DNA from: Phytopythium helicoides
Taxonomy: Eukaryota > Oomycota > Peronosporomycetes > Pythiales > Pythiaceae
Length of the DNA stretch: 64,000 bases
NCBI GenBank assembly: GCA_024867545.1
Contig: JANFNE010000045.1
Span: forward strand, 186,001 to 250,000
Direction of reading: 5' to 3'
Shown piece after piece: positions 52,132 through 63,722 of this stretch. The position numbers and the translations under genes are program-made. Every line of letters starts with the position of its first letter. Positions within the stretch are counted from its first letter, which is position 1. A model generated the notes under the pieces. That model searched no databases. It had not been told where the DNA came from and saw nothing but the letters and a program-made list of their open reading frames with translations.

Positions 52132-53834
52132 TCAGTCGATCGGTCGAGGCATGGGGTGAGTTGTTCTCGTCCGCGAGCGGACGTCTGCAAGATCTCCTCG
52201 ATCACGTCCTTGGAGTGTTACCAGTCCTTTGAGCTCGTAGAACGGGGTCGCCCTGCAAATGATTTCACAAAACGTAAATCGTGTGGCCACGCTCAAACCT
52301 CGGCAATCGTCGCAGGCACCTACCGGTCCAGTGTTGTTCACATCGTAAACGAGTTTGCCATGTGAGTGCTGCCGGTCTTGAAGAAAGCCGCAGCGCTTCT
52401 CCCAGCGTTGAAATCGCCCCAGATGCGGTGCGCCGCCGTGGGGAAAAACACGTGGGGCGAAACTCCCGCAACGGCACGTTTGCTTTTCGGATCTACATAC
52501 ACGATATCCTTGGTGAAGATTGATGCCGATGATGGTCGTTTCTCGTCTTTTTCCCAGACTGGAATCCGGCTGACTTCCTCGGCTGTAGATTTGCTTGAGC
52601 AGGTCCACGGGTCAGTCTAGCAACTCGCGTATAGGATTACCACGGTCAGCGTTAAGGAAGAACATCGTCAAAGCAGGCATTGTGCACACGCAGCTATCAA
52701 ACATGAAAACTCGCACGGACGCAATGCGTTGAATAGGAATATCGGAAGCGAGGAAGATCTGCCTGCTGGGGCACCATGACCTTGGTGACCTTCGTGTGCT
52801 TTGAAGCTCATAAGCGCCGCGGGACATTGTGCGGCTTCTTGGGGGTTTGAGCATCCTCTGTCGCGCGTGGATCTCGAGCTAGCTGGGTGAGCTCTCGTTC
52901 GGGAAAAACACCGTGCCCACGGTCCTTTTCCCGAGCGTGATAGTCTAGAGCAAAGCCTGATGGGCTTGGCGAACGGGGTACCAGCAGCAGGGATGACGGG
53001 CCCGGACGACCGGCAACCAGGTGGGCGCGCTGATGAGCAGCGCGAGCAAGAGCGGAATGCGGGATGATCTCGCCAAACAGGACGATGGTACGGAACCGTC
53101 GAAAGGAGATAACCCCGCGAGTCCGCTCGTGAAGTCGGCCATGAGGATGGACATGAGGCTGTTGACGGGCCACGGTGCCCAGCACGAAGCGTCGTCAGCA
53201 GCAGGTTGCCCGTCCCTGCGCACGGGCAGCACGCGTCGAGCGGGCGCGCGCCTTGGCCTGCTCTTCGCGGCAGGCGTCGGGGCGCCTCGCCCGCGCCGAT
53301 CACCACCCTCCAGCCCGACTTGGTCCAGCGACATGAAGCCGGCGTCAGGCCCCCGAGAAGATGGGCCGACAGCAGCACCCAGCGCCACCAGCAGCGCGCC
53401 CGCGCAGCATCTCCAGCGCCACGCCCTCGTGGCGGCGCGGCGTCCTCCGCCGCTGGCTGGCGCGGCCGGCCGCCGGTCTCTCCCACTGGCCGCCACGACG
53501 GAAGCGACGGTGCTCAGCAAGCGCGAGCGAGGCGACGAGCCCCGCGCCGAGCCCGCGGGCGCCGCAGGCCCGCCACCCGCCGCGCGGAGGGCGCCATGTC
53601 GTTCTGCGGGAGTGGAGCGCGATGTCCCCCTTGGGGAGATTCCGAGAGCAGCCACCAGAAATAGCTGGACGGAAGGGAATCGCGGAAAAAAAAACGCCCA
53701 TCCTCCAGTCAACCTGGATTCCACTAGACTGGATTTTCAGTATGCAAAGCACCGCTCGTGGTTTTTTTTTTCCGCATCCGATCCTGGAACGCTCAACTCT
53801 CCACTGCTGCGCCCGAAGCGGCTGACTCTCGGTG
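52132..53834 (-). other. Coding-like region of unknown identity
   Basis: On the minus strand about 52365-52613 gives a clean frame with normal composition, for example DIVYVDPKSKRAVAGVSP, FFPTAAHRIWGDFN and FFKTGSTHMANSF. Another about 52614-52790 gives IQRIASVRVFMFDSCVC and MFFLNADRGNPIRELL. These look like exons, but I could not connect them by convincing GT-AG junctions or recognise a family. Upstream (53000-53750) frames are Arg/Pro/Ala-rich with one membrane-like stretch (NSLMSILMADFTSGLAGL). It may be an unrecognised multi-exon gene or a decayed one. Confidence 0.4.
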
Positions 53835-55916
53835 CTAAAGGTTTATTAGCGATGACTTGAAACGTTTTGCGCCGGAAACCGATTGCATCGGTCGCCGTCG
53901 TCTAAGGCGTACCAGTAGCCAGACTGAACCATGATCAGCGGGGTAGAGATTGTGCCACTCAGTCACGAGGGGCTGGTAGAGATCTGGGTGCGACTGCATG
54001 AATGCAGCGGGATCCTGGCACAGCATAACCCCGTCAGCATGCATGTACACTACGGTATGAGGAGAAGTGAGGGCACCCTACCTCAGCAAAGCAGACGAAA
54101 ATCGTCGCGACGGAGCTGTCAATGACCGCCAGTGGAGTAACTGCGACACCGACGCCAATGACAAGGCCCAGAATGGCCATGAATGCTACAGATTTACAAC
54201 AGCACGAATCGTAAGCGAACCGTCAACCTGTATGACACACCTGCGACAGTAAACATACCCATGCTGTTCTGGAAGGACACAACGTCGGCAGCTTCAGCCA
54301 ACAGCGCTCCCGCACCAGCGCAGAGAATACCTACAGTCACCCGTACGCGTTGGCAACGGTTAGAGCAAAAAGCCGCGCCTTGGGAGAGCATATGAAGCGG
54401 AACGTACCAACTAGCAGAGCAGCAAAGCCGAGGACATTGCCGATGAGATCGTCGTTGATGATCGCATCCCAGCCGCGCTGGTGAAACAGCTGGAACACCG
54501 CCTTGCCGGCCTGGGTGAACTTGTATCTGCGATCACACACAATCGTTGGACTCGAGCCTATAGCACAGCGTCGTTGTTATGATCTACTCGTACCCGTAGA
54601 TGCCGACATAGACGTAGGCCCAACGGTTGAAGTACTCGATGATTGACTGAAGGCATGCCAGAATGCACTCGGCAAAGCACGCAAGAATGCTTCCTTCCTC
54701 ACGACTACTTTGCGCCAGCTGTGTCGTACACCAACAAATGTAAGCAAACTAGTGACAAGAGATGAGAGAAATCAGCACATAGCTCTTTACCGAACGGAGT
54801 GCTTGAATAAACGCCACCAAGAGGGAGCCAAGGCAGATCGAGCCAAACGACGTGGTGCAGGCCCGCTTCAAGGACGCACCCGTTGCACCCTTCGACTCCG
54901 AGTTGTACCAGAACGTGGCGACTGTTCCAGCAACCGTAGTGTGCGCCATGTTCTTGTACACTTGCAGTCCCCAGTAGAACGAGAGAAGCAGGAAGAAGTA
55001 CGCAACGTAATTGCCAGCATTGTCCTTGTAGAACGATCCCGAGCTGCTCGAGGTTGTCGAGTCAGTGTCTTTCTTGAGGTTGTTGGCCACTCCCAGCAGC
55101 GCGAGCGACCACACGACAACCCAGACGATCTGGACGATCGTGAACATGATGGAAACGACGTAGGTCGACCAATGCTTGGAGATCGCCGCCTCCGCAACAC
55201 GGAGGTTCGCCACCGCGAACGGGATACGGTGCTGCACCGCACGCGCGTAGCACAAGTTCAGGAGCGCGATCAACAGTCCAATGACGCCCACGAAGATGTT
55301 GCCAATCGCGAACCCGTACGCCGCGAACGCGAACGAGATGCCGACGTTGAACCAAAGCACGAACAGGATCATGCAGCGTGCGTACGCGACGATGAGCTTG
55401 ACCATCGCCATGGAGACAATGAGGGCAAAGACCGCCATTCCGAGTGCGATGCCGATCACCGTCTTGGTGTCGTCGACCGACATGAGCCGCGACGAGTCCG
55501 AATCCGTCGAGGACTTGACCGAGTCGATTCCGTAGAGAACCTGTAGAGTCCACGCAGTGAGAGACGCTGCCAGGCGGTGGGTCGAGCGTGGGGTTGACGC
55601 ACCATGAGCGCGACGATCACCGCGACGTTGAGCAGGAAGAGGATGCCGAACGGCAAGTCGCGGCATCCCGACGCCTGGCTCTTCTCGCTGCCACGCACCA
55701 CCGGGACCACATACCATTAGTGCTGTCATTAAGGCACCAGGACACCAGCTCGCGGCGCTTACGGCTTGATGGCGTTGACATTTGGCGCGTTCTGCCCCGG
55801 CACGGGCTCCGAAAAGTACCTACAGGTTTCGATCCACACGCGTCAAACGGGCCGTCGCGACGCGCGAGACGCAGCGTCGAGAGCTGCGGCGCCACTTACT
55901 GCTGCGTGGAGAACAT
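53835..55916 (-). CDS. Choline-transporter-like protein (CTL/SLC44, PNS1-like), 9 exons
   Basis: Model: 55900-55916, 55763-55819, 55603-55687, 54791-55540, 54594-54718, 54408-54526, 54259-54330, 54082-54185, 53835-54014. Introns are 62-80 nt with consistent phases, giving 502 aa. Family signatures are CRDLPFGILFLLNVAVI near the N-terminus, LLSFYWGLQVYKNMAHTTVAG, SIIEYFNRWAYVYVGIYG, and GWDAIINDDLIGNVLG. The last helix region VATIFVCFAEDPAAF is followed by HPDLYQPL. About ten membrane helices are expected. CTL proteins sit in plasma or endosomal membranes and are implicated in choline or ethanolamine transport; substrate here is inferred. The final few residues after HGSVWLL are uncertain because an intron or shift is possible. 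Confidence 0.92.
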
Positions 55917-56215
55917 GGCGAGCGCTCCGGCGGCGGCACGGGCTCTGCTGTCGGCGGCTTCTTGGGTCGACCGCGGACTTTCTCCTTTAGCGCCGCAACT
56001 GACAATGGGGTGCGGTACGGACGGAAAGAGTGGATTTTCGGTGGCAGCAGCCGGCTAGGCGCACCGGCCAGCGCGCTTGCGCCACCGACCGCCCACCCAG
56101 AGATCACTGCTGAAAAAACATCTGAACCCAAGGATACATGTCACAAATTCGTGACAACGACACCGCCTCGCCTTGCCTCGGCCTCGGCGGCAACCGCGCA
56201 TCGCGGCGAAGAAGC
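55917..56215. promoter_or_regulatory. Bidirectional promoter, CTL / BRAP2
   Basis: Only 299 bp separate the two divergent ATGs, so core promoters of both genes must lie here. No motif stands out. Confidence 0.6.
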
Positions 56216-58201
56216 ATGTTCCAGATCCGCGTGCACGGGCGCGAGGAGGGCGGGGAGGAGGCCAAGGCGGAGGAGAAGGACGAGGAGGAGGAGGACCGGC
56301 TCTTCCGCGCGCTCGGCGGCTCCGAGGGCGGCGCGGCGGCCGCCAAGGAGGACGCCGAGCCGGCCCAGGACGCCAGCTTCCTCACGGGCAACCCGCAGGT
56401 GCGCGTCACCACGGGCAAGCTGCGCTTCTACCGGCCCGACAGCCTCCCGTACGCCGCGGGCGCGTCCAGCGCCGGAGGACTCGCCAACCAGCAGCTGCCC
56501 ATCGTGCGCAACACGCTCGTGTGCATCGTGTCGGTGCCCGCGCACATGCCGCCGGTCGAGATCCTCGAGTTCCTCGCGGGCTTCCTCGTCGACATCTCGC
56601 TCGTGCGCATCCTCAAGGACCCCGAGCGCGGCAACTGCATGGCGCTAATGCAGTTCACCACCCAGGACCGAGCCGACCAGTTCTTTCTCGTGAGATAATG
56701 GGTGGTTCGTTGCGTTTGCGGTGGATGCGCCAGGACTGACCCGGATGTGCGTCTCAATAGGAGAACAACGGCAAGTACTTTAACTCGATAGAGCAGGAGC
56801 GCTGCAAGATCGTGTTCGTGCGGAGCATCGAGTTCGACCCGATTACCGGCGATGACACCGCTACGCAAGAAACAGTGCACGGCAACCAGAGTAACCCCGG
56901 AGACGGTGAGAAGCAAGAAAAGCCGTCGCTTGATTCAGACAGCGAAGCTCGCAAGTTGTTTCCGCTGCCGCCACCAGGAATGACCGAAATCCCGACTTGT
57001 GCTGTCTGTCTCGACCGTCTCGACGCTTCAGCGTCAGGGATTCTGACTACACTGTGTAACCACACATTTCATTGCGACTGCCTGTTTCGGTGGGAAGGTT
57101 CCAGTTGTCCAGTGTGTCGCTACAGTCACGGTGACATCGGGTCGGCTTGCGAGGTACGCCAATCTCCTGTTTCTCACGAACGTCAACAGTCATCATTCTC
57201 ACGTGAACGTCTGCAGGTATGCCACACAACAGACCACTTATGGATCTGCTTAATTTGCGGCCACGTCGGATGCGGTCGGTATTCTGGTGAGCATGCAAAG
57301 CAGCACTATCAAGAGACATTACACACGTACTCGCTCGAGCTGGAAACTCAACGTGTTTGGGACTATGCTGGCGACGGATACGTGCATCGCTTGATCTTGA
57401 ACAAGCAAGATGGGAAATTCGTCGAGTTCCCGAGCCTGAACAATACAAGCGGCGAAAGGTCTCATATCCCTCCTCCTACAAGTGCAGAAGAGCAAGAGGG
57501 AGAGCACAGAAAGCTCGAGAAGCTCGCTGTTGAGTACAATTTTTTGCTGAAGAGGTACGTTGTCGTTAAAACGGTTGATTGGAATCAATTCTTTGCTAAG
57601 GGTCACTCGCAGCCAGTTGGAAGAGCAGCGGCTATATTATGAGCGCCTGCTGACACAGTCGCACGAAAGTGAGAGCCAGCAGCACGTCAGTGCTCTTGAA
57701 AACGAGAAAAAGCAGCTCAAGAAAGCCAACGCGACTCTTGCGGAGAAAACAAAGAAGCTTGAAGAGGAATTGAGCTTTGTCAGGTGTGCACAAATGTACA
57801 ACGCCGGTTTGGATGTCCTATTGCGCTTACAACAATCTTGACCAACAGAGAGCTCAATAAGTCGCTCATTGAGAACCAGAAGCAATGGAAGGAACGCGTG
57901 CAGCGCCTCGAGGAGCAAAATCAGCGAGTTGAGCAGGAAACGGCAATGCGCGTGGCAGACCTGGAGGGGCAGGTCCGAGATCTAATGTTCTACCTTGACA
58001 CTCAAAGCAAGGTCGAGCAGAGCGCTCATCGGGAGGAGATCATGGTGCGTTTCGTCGCGCTTTGACTAGTTAATTGTCAAAGTGGCTCACACATAATGAT
58101 TTTGCCAGGGTGGAACGCTACAGATTGAGACACAAACAGAACCACCACCGCCAACACAGCAACAACGATCAAATCGCCGGAAAGCTAGAGGAAAGCGGTA
58201 G
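56216..58201 (+). CDS. BRAP: BRAP2-like RING / UBP zinc-finger E3 ligase, 6 exons
   Basis: BRAP (BRAP2/IMP) is a cytoplasmic RING E3 that modulates Ras-MAPK scaffolds and nuclear import in animals. Exons: 56216-56689, 56761-57153, 57217-57554, 57613-57783, 57849-58044, 58109-58201. Introns are 58-71 nt and phases agree, giving 554 aa. Domains in order: an acidic N-terminus; an RRM-like BRAP2 domain (RNTLVCIVSVPAHMPPVE, then LVRILKDPERGNCMAL); a RING (TCAVCLDRLD, CNHTFHCDCLFRW, SSCPVCR); a UBP zinc finger (LWICLICGHVGCGRY, then HAKQHYQETLH); and a long coiled coil. It ends in a basic tail (RRKARGKR). All expected Cys/His are visible. Confidence 0.95.
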
Positions 58202-58983
58202 ATTACTAGATCGGCTGACTGAAGCAAAATACGTTACAAGCTGCTGATCCCGCGGTTCTGTTAAAACTTCGGATTACTCCATCAGCTAGCAGAGGCACAG
58301 CTTATCACGACTCCGCAAAGCTCATCCTTGAATGTCAATGACCACCGCTAAGAGTCATGTAGTGTGATACCACTACGCAGCTCGCCACGGTTCATCTCGG
58401 ATTCTACCTAACACCTTGCCATCCTAACATCTTACAGTACTAACCTTGTGCCTGGCCATGCTGCCGTGCCGCCGTCCCGCAGAACCGTTACGAGTCGCCT
58501 AACAACTCATGCCGAAGCAACTTGACATGACCAAGCCAGTCAACTCATTTTGAAACTGAGGAAGGGTATTTGGTATTGACACACCGTTACATTTGTATGC
58601 ACTGAGATAAAAAAAAAAAACGCTTCAACTCGGCATCTTGCGTATCTTGCGTATCTTGAGGAGGTGCATGGTCGGTGTCCGTGGGTGTGAGTTGGTGGGA
58701 TGCATGTATTTACAAAAAAGTGCAAAACGCGATTCCATCGACCCCCACCCAATCAACGCACACATTCACACACCAAAGGAGCTGCTTCCGACACTCAACT
58801 ACCCAATCAAATCCGACCCTCGCACCCCACCCCCCACCAAACAACAACTTCAAATACTCGCGCGCGCCGAGCGCCTTTCCGAGGAAACCCCGCACCATAC
58901 GACAATCAAGTCACGCCCGCCACTTTCCATCCTGCCGCCTCCAAGAGAACCAACCGGCCAAGCTACCAGCCACCACCACCGCC
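58202..58983. other. 3' flank of BRAP2 and 5' flank of tandem gene copy 1
   Basis: From about 58622 the sequence matches the 5' flanks of copies 2 and 3 (TATCTTGCGTATCTTGA and GGTGTCCGTGGGTGTGAGTT blocks), so the repeat unit starts there. An A-run lies at 58610-58620. Confidence 0.7.
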
Positions 58984-59715
58984 ATGAGCGCCGCCGTCGC
59001 CGTCGCTGCCTCCCTCGGCTCGCTGTTCGCGCTGCTCCCGCTCCTCGCGCTGCTCCCGCTGCTCGTGCGCCTCGCGCTGCTCGTGCTGCTCGTCGCTGGC
59101 GTCTGCACGGCGCCGCTGCTGCTCGCGAGACGCTCCACGTCCGCCACGGCCTCCAGCATGGTCCCCAACGCGACCACGGCCTCCACGATGGTCCCCAGCA
59201 CGACCTCGACCGCCAGCGAGAGCAACAGCGAGGGCGAGGGCGAGAGTGAGAGCGAGGAGACGTCGCCGGTCGCCGTGGAAGCCGCCGTCCCTGTCACGTC
59301 GGCCCACAACATCAAACAAACGCAAGTCGACGTCCAGGCCGAAGCGGACGACTCGACCACGGACGAGGACACGAGCGACAGTGACGCGGACTGTTCCTCC
59401 GACAGCTCCGTTTCCAACTCCATCTCGAGCTCTTCCGACAGCTCCAACTCCAAGTCGAACCCCAGCTCCACCCAGTGGCAGCTCGACGAAGACGCTTGGT
59501 TCCTGGAGCTCCGTCGTCAGCGAGCGGTGCGTGAGTTCCAGCGCCAGCACTTCGTGAGTTTGGGGAGGCGTCGAGAGGAGCAGGCCGAGTCCAAGGCTGA
59601 GGCCAAGGCCAAGTTTGAGGCCAAGGCCAAGACCAAGGCTGAAGCCAAGGCGAAGTTGTTGGCCAGTGTGTTGAAGCCGTCGGCGTGGACACGTGTGGGG
59701 AGAAGCAGGCTATGA
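58984..59715 (+). pseudogene. Membrane-anchored acidic/Ser-rich protein, tandem copy 1 (frameshifted)
   Basis: Starts at 58984 in a strong context (CCACCGCCATGAGC). Leucine-rich hydrophobic segment at residues about 10-45, Ser/Thr-rich then strongly acidic region, WQLDEDAWFLELRRQRAVRE near residue 165, and Ala-Lys-Glu repeats (EAKAKFEAKAK). A GTGTGGGGAG here has four G where copy 2 has five, so the frame stops at 59715 (243 aa) instead of continuing about 84 residues more. The lost 3' part is still readable after the shift (59716-59966). Family not recognised. Confidence 0.75.
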
Positions 59716-60025
59716 TCGGGAATCGTTGGGCGGTCAACTGCTACGAGATCGGTCCCATGATTCGTTCCAAAACCAGTCTCCGTCCCAGTGCCACTACTGG
59801 TTCCAGCGTTGGTAACGGCAACAGCGTCGATGGCGTCGGCAACGACGTCGGCGTTGGCAGCAAGACCGACCTGAACGCCAAGAAGACACGCACGAGCAAG
59901 TCTTCTCGTGCTGCTGGTGCGGTTGGTGCTGCTGGTGCTGCCTCGGTTCGCCCTCGCTGGCGTTGACCAAAACCGAAACCGAGAGCAACGAGAGCGCAAG
60001 CAAATCGCTTGATCTATCTATCTAT

Positions 60026-60056
60026 TGATCGATCGATCGATCGATCGATCGATCGA
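60026..60056. repeat. (GATC)n microsatellite
   Basis: Seven or so TGATCGATC-type units; shorter in unit 2 (62379-62404). Confidence 0.95.
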
Positions 60057-60116
60057 CCGTTCGAGTTCACTAGCTCGTTCGCTAGCTACCTAGCTGTCTA
60101 TGTATCATTATCTATT

Positions 60117-60117
60117 T

Positions 60118-60155
<38 letters not shown>
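60117..60155. repeat. (ATCA)n microsatellite
   Basis: About nine ATCA units; also in unit 2 at 62467-62509. Confidence 0.95.
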
Positions 60156-60514
60156 TCATCAACCAACTCGTCCACCTGTCTACTAGTGTCTATGCGCTTG
60201 TACGTACACCAATCGACTGTGTCTACCCATCTCTACCCGTCACCGTCGTCGTCTATGGATCTGGCTGGGTGCATGCACGAGCCAGCCGGCCAGCAGGAAA
60301 CCCATTCCATGACCACTACGCATCGAGTCAAACTCACTCCTTGACACCGCGTTCATCGAGCTGCTGGTTGTTTGTTGTTCGTGGCTGTTGTAGTTAGGTT
60401 GTTGGTAGTAGGTTGTTGAGGATAGACGTTGTGGTGGTCCTAGACTTCGTAGCCTAACGTAATGGTAGCGCACGTGCGAGACCAGGTCCATGAAAAGGAC
60501 TCTCTTCTCGCTTC

Positions 60515-60550
60515 CTCAATGCCTCACTGCCTCACTGCCTCACTGCCTCT
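60515..60550. repeat. CTCACTGC minisatellite, unit 1
   Basis: Three to four CTCACTGC units; expanded to about eight in unit 2. Confidence 0.9.
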
Positions 60551-61335
60551 TTTGCTTCCGACTTCACCCTCGTAGATCTGGCATGTCTACCACCTCCATC
60601 TTCCACATCGACCACCTTCAACACATCCTACAGCTTCACCTGATATAAGGGATCTAGCATTATGCCATCTCCAGCACTTCCATCACATCTAACTGTAGTA
60701 GTAGACCTCACAGATCGAGCAGTTCCATCAACTATCGATCGAGTAGTCCAGAAGTTTCAGCAGTCCCAGCTCGTGACTGATCGATATAACGATATGGATA
60801 CGAGCGTGCAAGCCAACGGAACGACAGAGTGCGGAGCGGCACGGTCTGGATCGATGCATCCACACCGCATGCCGTGTTAGACCTACCCTACAGCGGTGTC
60901 GTACCGTACCGACCGACCGACCGATCGACTGGCCAACCATCGGGACGCGCTTCAACAATCAATCGCTCTTGGAACTGGTTTGCTTCAAGTTGGTATCTTG
61001 CGTATCTTGAAGAGGTGCATGATCGGTGTCCGTGGGTGTGAGTTGGTGGGATGCATGTATTTACAAAAAAGTGCAAAACGCGATTCCATCGACCCCCACC
61101 CAATCAACGCACACATTCACACACCAAAGGAGCTGCTTCCGACACTCAACTACCCAATCAAATCCGACCCTCGCACCCCCACCCCCTACCAAACAACAAC
61201 TTCAAATACTCGCGCTCGCCGAGCGCCTTTCCGAGGAAACCCCGCACCATACGACAATCAAGTCACGCCCGCCACTTTCCATCCTGCCGCCTCCAAGAGA
61301 ACCAACCGGCCAAGCTACCAGCCACCACCACCGCC

Positions 61336-62319
61336 ATGAGCGCCGCCGTCGCCGTCGCTGCCTCCCTCGGCTCGCTGTTCGCGCTGCTCCCGCTCCTCGC
61401 GCTGCTCCCGCTGCTCGTGCGCCTCGCGCTGCTCGTGCTGCTCGTCGCTGGTGTCTGCGCGGCGCCGCTGCTGCTCGCGAGACGCTCCACGTCCGCCACG
61501 GCCTCCAGCATGGCCCCCAACGCGACCACGGCCTCCACGATGGTCCCCAGCACGACCTCGACCGCCAGCGAGAGCAACAGCGAGGGCGAGAGCGAGAGTG
61601 AGAGCGAGGAGACGTCGCCGGTCGCCGTGGAAGCCGCCGTCCCTGTCACGTCGGCCCACAACATCAAACAAACGCAAGTCGACGTCCAGGCCGAAGCGGA
61701 CGACTCGACCACGGACGAGGACACGAGCGACAGTGACGCGGACTGTTCCTCCGACAGCTCCGTTTCCAACTCCATCTCGAGCTCTTCCGACAGCTCCAAC
61801 TCCAAGTCGAACCCCAGCTCCACCCAGTGGCAGCTCGACGAGGACGCTTGGTTCCTGGAGCTCCGTCGTCAGCGAGCGGTGCGTGAGTTCCAGCGCCAGC
61901 ACTTCGTGAGTTTGGGGAGGCGTCGAGAGGAGCAGGCCGAGTCCAAGGCTGAGGCCAAGGCCAAGTTTGAGGCCAAGGCCAAGACCAAGGCTGAAGCCAA
62001 GGCGAAGTTGTTGGCCAGTGTGTTGAAGCCGTCGGCGTGGACACGTGTGGGGGAGAAGCAGGCTATGATCGGGAATCGTTGGGCGGTCAACTGCTACGAG
62101 ATCGGTCCCATGATTCGTTCCAAAACCAGTCTCCGTCCCAGTGCCACTACTGGTTCCAGCGTTGGTAACGGCAACAGCGTCGATGGCGTCGGCAACGACG
62201 TCGGCGTTGGCAGCAAGACCAACCTGAACGCCAAGAAGACACGCACGAGCAAGTCTTCTCGTGCTGCTGGTGCGGTTGGTGCTGCTGGTGCTGCCTCGGT
62301 TCGCCCTCGCTGGCGTTGA
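61336..62319 (+). CDS. Membrane-anchored acidic/Ser-rich protein, tandem copy 2 (full length)
   Basis: Intronless, 327 aa from 61336. Order: short N-terminus, Leu/Ala hydrophobic segment (residues about 8-48, LLPLLALLPLLVRLALLVL), Ser/Thr/Ala-rich stretch, acidic Ser/Asp/Glu region (about 80-150), WQLDEDAWFLELRRQRAVRE, basic RRREEQ, (K/E)AKAK-type charged helix repeats, a short conserved block NRWAVNCYEIGPMIRSK, a Gly/Asn/Val repeat region, and a basic Ala/Gly-rich tail ending RPRWR. Looks like a signal-anchored or secretory-pathway protein with a disordered ectodomain or cytosolic domain. I do not recognise the family; it could be lineage specific. Confidence 0.75.
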   Translation: MSAAVAVAASLGSLFALLPLLALLPLLVRLALLVLLVAGVCAAPLLLARRSTSATASSMAPNATTASTMVPSTTSTASESNSEGESESESEETSPVAVEAAVPVTSAHNIKQTQVDVQAEADDSTTDEDTSDSDADCSSDSSVSNSISSSSDSSNSKSNPSSTQWQLDEDAWFLELRRQRAVREFQRQHFVSLGRRREEQAESKAEAKAKFEAKAKTKAEAKAKLLASVLKPSAWTRVGEKQAMIGNRWAVNCYEIGPMIRSKTSLRPSATTGSSVGNGNSVDGVGNDVGVGSKTNLNAKKTRTSKSSRAAGAVGAAGAASVRPRWR

Positions 62320-62378
62320 CCAAAACCGAAACCGAGAGCAACGAGAGCGCAAGCAAATCGCTTGATCTATCTATCTAT

Positions 62379-62404
62379 TGATCGATCGATCGATCGATCG
62401 ATCG
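62379..62404. repeat. (GATC)n microsatellite, unit 2
   Basis: Counterpart of 60026-60056, shorter by about one unit. Confidence 0.95.
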
Positions 62405-62466
62405 ACCGTTCGAGTTCACTAGCTCGTTCGCTAGCTACCTAGCTGTCTATGTATCATTATCTATTT

Positions 62467-62508
<42 letters not shown>

Positions 62509-62509
62509 T
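62467..62509. repeat. (ATCA)n microsatellite, unit 2
   Basis: Counterpart of 60117-60155. Confidence 0.95.
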
Positions 62510-62872
62510 CATCAACCAACTCGTCCACCTGTCTACTAGTGTCTATGCGCTTGTACGTACACCAATCGACTGTGTCTACCCATCTCTACCCGTCACCGTC
62601 GTCGTCTATGGATCTGGTTGGGTGCATGCACGAGCCAGCCGGCCAGCAGGAAACCCATTCCATGACCACTACGCATCGAGTCAAACTCACTCCTTGACAC
62701 CGCGTCCATCGAGCTGCTGGTTGTTTGTTGTTCGTGGCTGTTGGTAGTAGGTTGTTGGTAGTAGGTTGTTGAGGATAGACGTTGTGGTGGTCCTAGACTT
62801 CGTAGCCTAACGTAATGGTAGCGCACGTGCGAGACCAGGTCCATGAAAAGGACTCTCTTCCTCGCTTCCTCA

Positions 62873-62952
62873 ATGCCTCTCTCCTCGCTTCCTCACTGCC
62901 TCACTGCCTCACTGCCTCACTGCCTCACTGACTCACTGCCTCACTGCCTCTT
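62873..62952. repeat. CTCACTGC minisatellite, unit 2 (expanded)
   Basis: About eight CTCACTGC or CTCACTGA units, versus three to four in unit 1. Confidence 0.9.
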
Positions 62953-63722
62953 TTGCTTCCGACTTCACCCTCGTAGATCTGGCATGTCTACCACCTCCAT
63001 CTTCCACATCGACCACCTTCAACACATCCTACAGCTTCACCTGATATAAGGGATCTAGCATTATGCCATCTCCAGCACTTCCACCACATCTAACTGTAGT
63101 AGTAGACCTCACAGATCGAGCAGTTCCATCAACAATCGGTCGAGTAGTCCAGAAGTTTCAGCAGTCCCAGCAGTGACTGATCGATATAACGATATGGATA
63201 CGAGCGTGCCAGCCGACGGAACGACAGAGTGCGGAGCGGCACGGTCTGGATCGATGCATCCACACCGCATGTCGTGTTAGACCTACCCTACAGCGGTGTC
63301 GTACCGTACCGACCGACCGACCGATCGACTGGCCAACCGTCGGGATGCGCTTCAGCAATCAAGCTGGTTTGCTTCAAGTTGGTATCTTGCGTATCTTGAA
63401 GAGGTGCATGATCGGTGTCCGTGGGTGTGAGTTGGTGGGATGCATGTATTTACAAAAAAGTGCAAAACGCGATTCCATCGACCCCCACCCAATCAACGCA
63501 CACATTCACACACCAAAGGAGCTGCTTCCGACACTCAACTACCCAATCAAATCCGACCCTCGCACCCACCCCCTACCAAACAACAACTTCAAATACTCGC
63601 GCTCGCCGAGCGCCTTTCCGAGGAAACCCCGCACCATACGACAATCAAGTCACGCCCGCCACTTTCCATCCTGCCGCCTCCAAGAGAACCAACCGGCCAA
63701 GCTACCAGCCACCACCACCGCC

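Larger units (their letters stand above)
58622..60966 (+). repeat. 2.35-kb tandem repeat, unit 1
   Basis: Same order of blocks as unit 2: 5' flank, gene, GATC and AATC microsatellites, CTCACTGC repeats, then a spacer containing GACCGACCGACCGATCGACTGG. The ATG-to-ATG distance to unit 2 is 2,352 bp. Confidence 0.9.
59967..61335. other. Noncoding part of unit 1 and 5' flank of copy 2
   Basis: Contains microsatellites listed separately and repeated spacer. No gene seen. Confidence 0.6.
60967..63355 (+). repeat. 2.39-kb tandem repeat, unit 2
   Basis: ATG-to-ATG distance to unit 3 is 2,387 bp. Length difference from unit 1 is largely explained by microsatellite and CTCACTGC copy number. Confidence 0.9.
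62320..63722. other. Noncoding part of unit 2 and 5' flank of copy 3
   Basis: Same block order as 59967-61335, including a GGTTGTTGGTAGTA repeat near 62740 that has one more unit than in unit 1. No gene seen. Confidence 0.6.

Noticed and set aside
53021..53860. 279-codon plus-strand frame
   Set aside because: Arg/Pro/Ala/Ser-rich composition in GC-rich DNA with no domain; looks like chance.
60026..60155. Possible origin or CRISPR-like repeats
   Set aside because: They are plain tetranucleotide microsatellites without spacers.
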